Shown: one piece after another, positions 57,001 through 64,000 of the stretch
How positions within the stretch are numbered: position 1 is the first letter of the stretch
Layout: each line of letters starts with the position of its first letter
Assembly (NCBI GenBank): GCA_025617745.1
Contig: CM046873.1
Coordinates: 23,729,547-23,793,546, forward strand
Reading direction: 5' to 3'
Source: Heliocidaris erythrogramma
Lineage: Eukaryota; Echinodermata; Echinoidea; Camarodonta; Echinometridae
DNA length: 64,000 bases
Made by a program: the position numbers and the translations under genes
Notes under the pieces: generated by a model
The model's database searches: none
Seen by the model: the letters and a program-made list of their open reading frames with translations, nothing else
What the model was told of the DNA's origin: nothing

Positions 57001-57684
57001 TATAATGATGATCTTTGCCTCTGAGATTTACTGTGGGCTGTCAGAACTCAGGCCCGTAAATAGGGGGGGGGGTTCATTGGGTTCGAACCCCCCCCCCCCC
57101 CCTCCCCCCCCCCCCCCCCTGTTGGCGAACAGAGGTCCGCCTGAAAAAAACAAGATTAAAAAAGAAGAAAAAGCGAGGGGAGAGGTAATGGAAAGGGGAA
57201 ATAACGTGATAAGATATCGATCTTTCTGTCTATTTTAATGCATTTCATTTCGATTTTGCCCCGTATCTTCCTAATCTGGCAATTCTATAATTAATCAATG
57301 TCGTCTTTCACCATTCATTTTCGAATTGTTTACGTTATACCATGTTGCAATCGATTTTTTGAAAGCGTCAAAGAATTATTTGTAGTACGTCCAGGCCTGT
57401 AACCGGGGGAGGGGGGGGGGGGGGGGGGTTAGAGGAATCGAATATAAAAAAAAATCCAAAGTGACATCAGAATAGTGATATTTTTCAACTTGTTGTGTTC
57501 TGCGCTGTAATGCGAGCTGACAAATGACAGCATTGTCTTCCGAAATTAGTGAAATGTTTCAAAAAAAGGTCAATCTTTCCACCCTGGTTCATTGTCATTC
57601 GGTGTCTGTCAATATAAATATGATAATGGGTCAGTATACAAAGATAACATGGGAAGATAAGCATAATAATTATATAATAATAAC

Positions 57685-57925
57685 ACCACTGTTCTTGTAT
57701 AGCGCATATCACATTATGATATAACGTCCCTATGCGCTTCCAAAGGGTTTTTGGATATTATTACCCTGGCTTTAGCTCCGGCAGCCGTAATCAGCGCACA
57801 GTGCATTTCAAGGAATAAATCCTGCCAGGTACCCATTTACTAGTGCCGGGCTGAGATTCGAACCCTCAACCCTTGGATTGAGAGTCAAGTAAATGAACCA
57901 CTATACCACGACACCCCCACAAAGC
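57685..57925 (-). mobile_element. tRNA-derived SINE
   Basis: On the minus strand: GTCGTGGTATAGTGG (A box), GGGTTCGAATCTC (B box), then TGGGTACCTGGCAGG, TGCACTGTGCGCTGATTACG, GCTAAAGCCAGGGTAATAAT, CCTTTGGAAGCGCATAGGG and a GCGCTATACAAGAACAGTG end followed by ATT repeats. A well preserved copy, same family as 4540-4830. Confidence 0.88.
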
Positions 57926-58039
57926 ATGATAAGACTCAAATTAAATCGTCTTCATGGAAACTATAATGAGAAATAACAAGATACCCCAATATAACACTTG
58001 GGGTATTTTGGAAATATTATTTGGGAGATAGTAAAATAT

Positions 58040-58489
58040 ACGTTTTCCGTCGCTCGTTTCGCTTTAATCACAAAACTTTGAAATAGTTTCAGGCAGCGAG
58101 GACCATGAATATTTCCACATTATTTATTGTAATATGTCCATGAATGTTCAATGTTATGACAATTTTCGGGCACGTCACTGCCTTATAATCGCCATGGCGC
58201 CCAGATATTAGGGTTAACTTACTTTCTATATTGAAATTAGCAACAGCAAATTAAAGTTCATTTTTCTTCGCTCGCTCGCAAATCATAGAAATTAGTTTCA
58301 GGCAGCAAGGTGCATGAATATTTCCATAGGATGCTACTGCAATAATCAAAATCCAAAATTTGTCGAAGAAAAACTAACGACCAGCTGTCTACATGTGTCG
58401 ATTGGATGACTGATAATAGGCTTTACACTTGGGCAAAACAGAAAGCATTTTATTTTGTCCAAAAAGTAGTACTAAAAGTCATTTGAATT
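58040..58489 (+). repeat. Diverged tandem units with TCGCTCGC phrase, left part
   Basis: Landmarks TTTCAGGCAGCGAGG, CCATGAATATT, GGGCACGTCACTGCC, CGCCATGGCGCCC and TTTCTATATTGAAATTAGC recur at 59565-59790. The two parts were one array before the LINE copy entered. Confidence 0.75.
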
Positions 58490-59537
58490 TCAGGTGATAT
58501 GCAATAATCAGGTAATCCAGAGAAAAGAATCTGTGAAGTATTTAGGCATTGAGCTGGCCAGCTCAATATCCTTTTCAACTTTAATAGAATCAGTTGTAAA
58601 GAGAGCGAATTCTCGCTTGAAATTTTTGTACAGATATCAAAATTGTATGGATCAAAAGGCAAGACGTATACTCTGTTATGCTCTTATTCAATGTTTATTT
58701 GATTATGCTAACCCTGCTTGGTATAGTAGCTTTAAAAAATCTGATGACAAGAAGTTGAAAATTATTCAGAACAAAATGGTGAGATTCATCAACTACTCTG
58801 GTCCCAGAACTCACGTTGGCTACAATGAGCTCTCTGCAGCTGGTTTTCTTGAAGTCAACCAAAGATCTAAACAACTGATTTTGCACCATGTGCATAAGAT
58901 ATATCATACTAGGTCGAATCATTATATTCGATCAACTTTAATCTTGTTAGCAATTTACATAGTCATCATACAAGAAACAGCCGTTTCAATTTTAACTTAC
59001 CAGAAAGAGTAGGCAGCGTTGGTAATTCGTTTTATTATACTGCCATAAAGCATTGGAATTCTCTGCCGAATGACATAAAAGGAATAGATAACTTTGTTCA
59101 TTTTAAGAGGAAATTGAAAGAATATCTTTCACTAGAGAGTCAGAGAGAAGAAGCAAATGATTATGTTACACCTAGATAAAATATCCTGAATACGGACCAT
59201 TTTCTTTTCACATGCAGGTTAATATGCTGCTTATTGTATATATTTATATAGTTTTAACATGATGAAAGATTTAACGTAGTTTTTTTTTGCATTCTCATTT
59301 TCGTTTCCCTCTCTCTCTCTCTCCATTTCTTCCTCTTCTAACTTCGTCTTCTCCTCTTTTTCCTTCTTTTTTCTTCTTCCTCTTTTCTTTCTTTTCCTCT
59401 CATTCTAACTTTGTATATATTTATCACTATTATTTTTATGATTTATTTTTCCTTATTTATTCCTCAACGTGTAAATATATATAAATATGTTCTAACTCAA
59501 TAATTATTTTATTATGTTCTGAATGCTTGGCAAATAA

Positions 59538-59569
<32 letters not shown>
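58490..59569 (+). pseudogene. 5'-truncated LINE: end of ORF2 plus 3' UTR and (AATC)n tail
   Basis: Encodes VKYLGIELASSISFSTL, RANSRLKFLYRYQN, DYANPAWYSSFKKSDD, IIQNKMVRFINYSG and, after a frameshift near 58930-58990, GNSFYYTAIKHWNSLPNDI with FKRKLKEYLSLES and a stop near 59179. This is the C-terminal region of a CR1/Jockey-type LINE. The 3' UTR is pyrimidine-rich and ends ATAAA(ATCA)n at 59539-59569. 5' truncation and a short repeat tail are usual for dead LINE copies. Confidence 0.9.
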
Positions 59570-59790
59570 TTCACGTACGTCGCTGCCCTATCGCCATGGC
59601 ACCCGAAAACTCGTTAGGTCCACTTTCTATATTGAAATTAGCAGCAGCAAAGTAAAGAGCATTTTTCCTCGCTCGCTTCGCTCGCTCGCGAACCTTATAA
59701 ACCGGATAGTTCCATGCAGCGACTCCGAGGTCCATGAATATTCAATGTAATGACAATTTTCAGGCACGTCACTGCCCTAACGCCATGGAC
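59570..59790 (+). repeat. Diverged tandem units with TCGCTCGC phrase, right part
   Basis: Continuation of the 58040-58489 array, including a full TCGCTCGCTTCGCTCGCTCG at about 59668. Confidence 0.75.
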
Positions 59791-60029
59791 AGCTCTGGGG
59801 AACTTTGGTTTAAGTTACGCAACCATTATTCTCTCATTGTATTTATTTCCACGAGAGTTGCCAAAGCTATTATATATATAAGCTCGTGCCCATACCCTTG
59901 GAGAGGCACGCCCCCTGACCCCACCAACCGCCACCCTTACTCGGTCGCTTGGCGCAGAAAGGTCCACTTTTTCAGATGTTGACCCCCCCCCCCCCCCCCG
60001 CAAAAATCCTAGTTACGGGCCTGAGAACT

Positions 60030-60952
60030 AACATGCCTTTTTTATGAATGTCTTTGTGTTTAGATTCGACCTATTTTCCCTTTGGACTGTGACGTTTCCA
60101 AGTTTATCCCTACCGCCATTACAATTTTTGCAAAGTTAGCAGAATCTGTGATAGTTGTATCATATGCTTATTGGGTTATTCGGATCTCCTTTACATCAAA
60201 TTCTGCACTCTGTACCACAACACCCTTGATATGAGAATATTATTGATTTTTTGGTTGCTAACACTTCCGAAACTGTCATAAATAAAAGGATCGATAACAG
60301 ACATCCTTGCTTTAATCCTCGATGAATTTACAGTTATGTTATTTGTTGTGTTATGATTATGTCATTACGCACTTTCATATTAATATTTTATTTTTCCTTA
60401 TTTTCCTTCTTATATATATTATATATTTATTACACAAGCTCTGCTTCTCAGTAGATCCTTCCATTTTTATACGGTTTACAGAAAATAATTCGATACATTC
60501 CTCCTTAGTTGAAATGATTTGCAAAATGCATTAAAATAATGTTACTGAGTTCTGTGATTATTTGTCATAATTTTTGAAACATTGATTGTTCTGTTATAAG
60601 TGAAAATAAAACTGAAAACTGAACACTATTTAATATGCTGTTAAAGTTATCCACTTTTAAGGCGGAAAATTGTTAGTGATTGGCAACTAAATTAGCATGG
60701 AGTGTGATAGATAATGGAAATAGTTTAATGTCCTTGTTATACGTAGATTTATCTTCGAAACATTTTTAATTTCATTACTTTTTTAATTAAAAGTATGGTG
60801 ACAATAGAGATTTTCACCACATTGACATTAGTCAAGCGTAAACACAACAAATCAACCTTTTAAAACAGTTAAAGTAGCAGTCCTTTGCTTCGAGAATTCA
60901 TGAAAAGTCAAACTTCTTTAAGGTCAGGGGCCAGTAATTTTATGAGTGAATT
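60030..60952. other. Interior of the composite, unannotated
   Basis: AT-rich, no ORF or repeat recognised. Confidence 0.5.
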
Positions 60953-61278
60953 ATCCGGGGGTGGTTATCCTTTTTTTTTTTTTTGGGGGGGGGGGGGGGT
61001 AATTTTCCGGGGGGTAATTGTCCTGGGGGGTGGTTAATCTTGGGGATAATTTTCCGGGGGGGGGGGGGTAATTGTCCTCGGGGGTGGTTGTCCTTGGGGG
61101 GGGGGGGGGATAATTTTCCGGGGGTAATTACCCGGGGGGTAATTGTCCTCGGGGGTGATTGTCCTTGGGGGGTAATTTTCCGGGGGGTAATATACCGGGG
61201 GGTAATTGTCCTTGGCGGGTAGTTTTCCGGGATAATTTTCCGGGGGGTGATTTTCCAGGGGGTAATTGTCCGGACACG
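60953..61278 (-). repeat. Right arm: G-rich 15-bp unit array
   Basis: Reverse complement of the left arm (GGGGGGTAATTTTCC, GGGGGTAATTGTCC units), preceded by a T run then a G run near 60971-61000. Confidence 0.9.
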
Positions 61279-61287
61279 GAATTGGTT
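61279..61287. repeat. 9-bp target duplication of the composite, right
   Basis: GAATTGGTT. Confidence 0.75.
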
Positions 61288-61400
61288 ATGTATTCGTCAT
61301 AGCCAGGGTTGTCTATCGTAGGAACAGTGTTAGTTTGCGAGAGAGATAACAAGTCAGCGTAATTAATTGAGATGAAAGGGAGATCTATCAACTCAGCCAT
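61279..61400 (-). pseudogene. LINE ORF2 N-terminal fragment, upstream piece
   Basis: Starts MAELIDLPFISINYADLLSL on the minus strand, right after an in-frame TGA, and runs to ...GYDEYITNS where the composite begins. It aligns with the start of the LINE at 37990 (MASLNNFPF...). The remainder is at 56158-56326. Confidence 0.8.
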
Positions 61401-61454
61401 TCAAAGACTGATAGAAGGTAATTGACACACAACATTTTATTTTGTTTTGTTTTT

Positions 61455-61612
61455 TAAATATGTATCATTAGCATGTCGACTTTGCAAGAATCTCCCATGT
61501 CTTTTGTACACACTTCCTCGCACTGAACGAGAAGGGCTCTATATACAGTGCGTTGATACACCGTTTTCGGAGTAGCCTATATAACTGTGCTCGGTTTTCC
61601 GAAGTTGGGTCC
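61455..61612 (-). mobile_element. Foldback family C, single right arm
   Basis: TTTTGTACACACTTCC, GAAGGGCTCTATATACA, ACACCGTTTTCGGAGTA and TGCTCGGTTTTCCGAAGTTG match the right arm at 11355-11528. Confidence 0.75.
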
Positions 61613-63418
61613 GACTAAATTCAAAGAATTTTTGAGAAGGATCCCTCGAGTTCTCAAAATCAATGTAGTTCTGACAAGCACCATATCTTGCCGTTTACGC
61701 GAAGAATAGGTCGCTACCATTCATGTTTAGTTTATCCTTGTCTTCAAGTTAATGCAGTTTGTGTAGGTGATCTTAAACGTTTGCACAGACTATATCTCCT
61801 TCTACACCATGTATACTGTAGTACCTATTTTCTGTATGACTATTTCTCTCTTCTTTGTTTTCCAAACAAAACATAGTTCTAAGGACTCCGGCGATGGCTT
61901 CATTCAAAACCCGCCTTAGATTTTCAAAGGTAAGCTGTGTTGGAATTATTTGTATTGTTCTATTATTATAAATGTCCAACATTACAAAAAGAAAGAAAAA
62001 ATTATACAAAGACGAAAACAGAGGCAATATACTGTTAAAAGAACACAGACGGACAAACATGTAAAAGGTGAAATGGCAGAAGGAAATTTGGATGAAATAA
62101 CTCAGTCTTTACTGCTTCGTGTACAAATTAAGCAAATAAGTATGGCAATACAGGGCCAAATTTGGCTCGAAATACATGTTATAATCATAAACATGAGATA
62201 TGTAATCCTTCTTAATTGATAATGAGTGCACACTAGTGAAAGAAGATATGCTAAATTAATTGAATTATTACAGCTAGCTTTGGCAAAGAGAATTCAACGC
62301 TAACTTCACACTTTTTAAAAATGTCAGTATTTTTTTTCTTCAGATGGGTAGATAGGCCTAAATATTATTGATAACTTTCGTCAATATAGTGGAAAGTGCT
62401 CTGCTAATAAATCTAAAGCAAAGAGTAAAAAGAGGGAAATAATAGATAAACACCAAGTAACTCTGAGGTCAGTCGATATGGTGATAGACCAACTATAACG
62501 TAAGTTTAAGATTTTTGAAAGTTTTTGCAATGAAATTCTGGAAAAAAGGTAAATCGTGTTTGGTTTGACATAAAAGCCTTTGTGTAGGGTACACTATTAA
62601 ACTGAAAGTTTCACACTATGAACATCATAGTTATTGTGGACATCATTCATCTAACTTATGTCTAGCTAATGTACAATATTTCTTTTGCCGAAAACTTCAT
62701 TATATTCGTTGTCAAGTGGATTATCCACACCAATCTTATGGTGGTGCAGGGGGACACTGTTGTCTTTTATAATGCATGATACTCTTATTCATAATTATAC
62801 TTTTAAAATATATATATTTCCCTCTAATTAGATCGATAATAAGCAGGCCTGCCAACTAGTAATGTGAATAAAGAACTCTTGAAATTAAATGGCTTTGCTG
62901 CTGTCATTCTGAATTTGTAACCATGAATTACTTGGCCTGTTGACAGATAAAATATAAATTTTGTCATGTTTCTTTCACTGAAATTTATCATCAGGTTTCG
63001 GTAGAAAGATTAACATGAATAGACATATTTACTAATGTTATGCATACTTTTTGAACCAAAGTTTCTCCTGACGACTCAAAACCCTGCCTTGCCTTAAAGC
63101 TTTCCCAAAGTTAGCTAATTCTTCAAACCTATGAACCTTTTATTTATATGCAAACATTGCTTTTCAACAATACCTTGAAATTGTTTTACTTGTATGTTTC
63201 GTTGCATTATAGCCAGTGTATATACATGTAGTTTCTGAATTTGAGCATCACTGGTTAAAGCTGTAAGCTTTAAATATCTTACAGAATTTATTAATCGTTG
63301 ATTATATGAAAGTGTAATATTTGCCTTTATAACGCATGGTAATAAATTATATTGGAGTAAATACTGGAATTCCCCTAATTTCATTCAATTTATTTCTTCC
63401 TACTGTACGTGGAACCAG
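61613..63418. other. Unannotated AT-rich DNA, possibly intronic
   Basis: No exon or repeat was recognised. It precedes a well formed exon, so part of it may be intron. Confidence 0.5.
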
Positions 63419-63748
63419 CGTATAGAAGGGGAGGCTATTTCGACACCATTACAAACTATTTTCGAACTCTCCTCCGAGCTGCAACCACGCGGTGACGTAA
63501 ATGTCAGTGATCACATGATCAGAGCATCTCTTCCACAACCTTTCCGTGACATTCTTGACATCCCACCCGAAGAGCGCCATCTTCCGGATGGAATGACCAT
63601 ATATGACATACTACAGATGCCGACGATGAGTGAAGCCAACATGAGACGCATAGCGTTTTCTCGCGTTATGCCAACTCATATTCCAATGATTAGTGAAGAG
63701 AATATCATTAAGGTGACGGAGGAAGAACGTTTTTTGAGTGTCATTAAG
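63419..63748 (+). CDS. Internal coding exon of an unrecognised gene
   Basis: Open throughout, 110 codons. The acceptor is TGGAACCAG after a T/C-rich stretch (an alternative TATAG ends at 63425) and the donor is a perfect AAG before GTACGT. Both borders are phase 0. Composition is unlike the surrounding AT-rich DNA. The protein has a mixed hydrophobic and acidic character: ISTPLQTIFELSSELQPRG, MIRASLPQPFRDIL, IPPEERHLPDGMTIYDIL, MRRIAFSRVMPTHIPM and EENIIKVTEEERFLSVIK. I recognise no domain. A phase 0 exit matches the phase 0 entry of the neurotrophin knot exon, which allows but does not show a secreted-precursor pro-region. The partner exons lie to the right of the window or upstream. Confidence 0.65.
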
Positions 63749-64000
63749 GTACGTCTTTAGATGAATTATGCCCACGGCAGCTGGCAGATTAAAGTGTGTG
63801 AAGACAATGTGGCGGGAAATGAGGAGGGGGCAAGCGTGTAAAATGATTCAAATTCGTTAGCCGAAAAGGTCAAAATTTCGGGTTCGTGTTGACGATTAAG
63901 TTATTGATTGACGATTTATGTGGGAGTGCACTTATCAGTAAACTCTCGCAGATTATAGGTAATCAGTTTGGGAGGTACCATATTGCTATTTTTATCTCTT
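63749..64000 (+). other. Putative intron after the last exon
   Basis: Starts GTACGTCTTTAG; no further exon in the window. Confidence 0.5.

Larger units (their letters stand above)
57049..60023. mobile_element. Nested 2.98-kb element with CAGGCCCGTAA ends
   Basis: Ends CAGGCCCGTAAATAGG (left) and CAGGCCCGTAACTAGG (inward from the right) are inverted, and AGAACT flanks both sides (57043-57048 and 60024-60029). A related CAGGCCTGTAACCGGGG lies at about 57392. It holds a SINE, a TCGCTCGC-type tandem repeat and a LINE 3' end. Confidence 0.7.
56327..61278. mobile_element. 4.95-kb composite foldback insertion, family A
   Basis: The left end GGTTCTAGGAC and right end (inward) CGTGTCCGGACA match the two ends of the 444-bp family A element at 19609-20052. 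Arms are C-rich (56327-57000) and G-rich (60953-61278) arrays of a ~15-bp unit such as GGAAAATTACCCCCC. Removing 4961 bp (element plus one duplication) fuses two LINE ORF2 pieces in frame at ...YITNSIENN..., as expected for one insertion. The interior holds other transposons. Confidence 0.85.

Noticed and set aside
62690-62770. Possible coding remnant VDYPHQSYGGAGG
   Set aside because: Too short, no conserved context or splice sites.

Overview
This window looks like nuclear DNA of a marine deuterostome invertebrate, most likely a sea urchin or close echinoderm. It is AT-rich, has split coding exons with GT/AG borders, and is full of tRNA-derived SINEs, CR1/Jockey-type LINE relics, hAT and Harbinger relics, foldback elements, long C/G homopolymers and the TCGCTCGC phrase seen in many sea urchin sequences. 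The species call is inference. There is no bacterial or organellar signal: no operons, Shine-Dalgarno sites, rRNA or CRISPR.

Genes. The best host gene is a neurotrophin (NGF-family cystine-knot growth factor) on the + strand. Two exons (5107-5366 and 7830-7935) join in frame and carry the whole knot to the stop codon; the signal and pro-region exons were not found. Two further host exons are plausible: a TATA-box first exon encoding a leader (41752 or 41837 to 41900, then GTGAGT), and a clean phase 0/0 internal exon of unknown family at 63419-63748 (then GTACGT). The rest of both genes lies outside the window or was not recognised.

Mobile DNA, left to right. 0-18 kb: SINEs, MITEs, a 427-bp foldback element (11102-11528) and several arrays of short degenerate phrases. 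18.9-24.5 kb: a decayed hAT transposase (- strand, DUF4371 type), its zinc-finger end separated from its body by about 3 kb of repeats, and broken again by a 444-bp G/C-rich foldback element with a 9-bp target duplication. 24.7-30.0 kb: a 5.3-kb inverted-repeat structure whose arms contain ~180-bp subrepeats and whose interior holds a cysteine-rich CXC-like protein split by a 2.6-kb TAGG-type minisatellite. 30.2-32.1 kb: a second long inverted repeat. 32.7-34.1 kb: a MITE, an inverted-repeat element carrying a tRNA-like sequence, and a ~183-bp tandem array. 38-40.4 kb: a broken LINE with endonuclease and reverse transcriptase. 43.4-48.9 kb: a nested pile of LINE pieces, GCGTCGCG-type foldback elements (one with a 9-bp target duplication and a related empty site nearby), a hAT MITE hairpin with an 8-bp target duplication, and a HARBI1-like exon. 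51.6-52.3 kb: three more copies of the tRNA-like element. 54.5-55.1 kb: a Harbinger-like non-autonomous element. 56.3-61.3 kb: a 4.95-kb composite foldback insertion into the start of a LINE ORF2; it holds a further 3-kb element with a 6-bp target duplication, which holds a SINE and a LINE 3' end.

The strongest unusual signal is the G/C-rich foldback family. Two independent insertions share both termini and an apparent 9-bp target duplication, and removing each insertion plus one duplication restores the interrupted transposon reading frame exactly. The 15-17-bp tandem units recall the TU foldback elements described long ago from sea urchin; that identification is from memory and needs a search.
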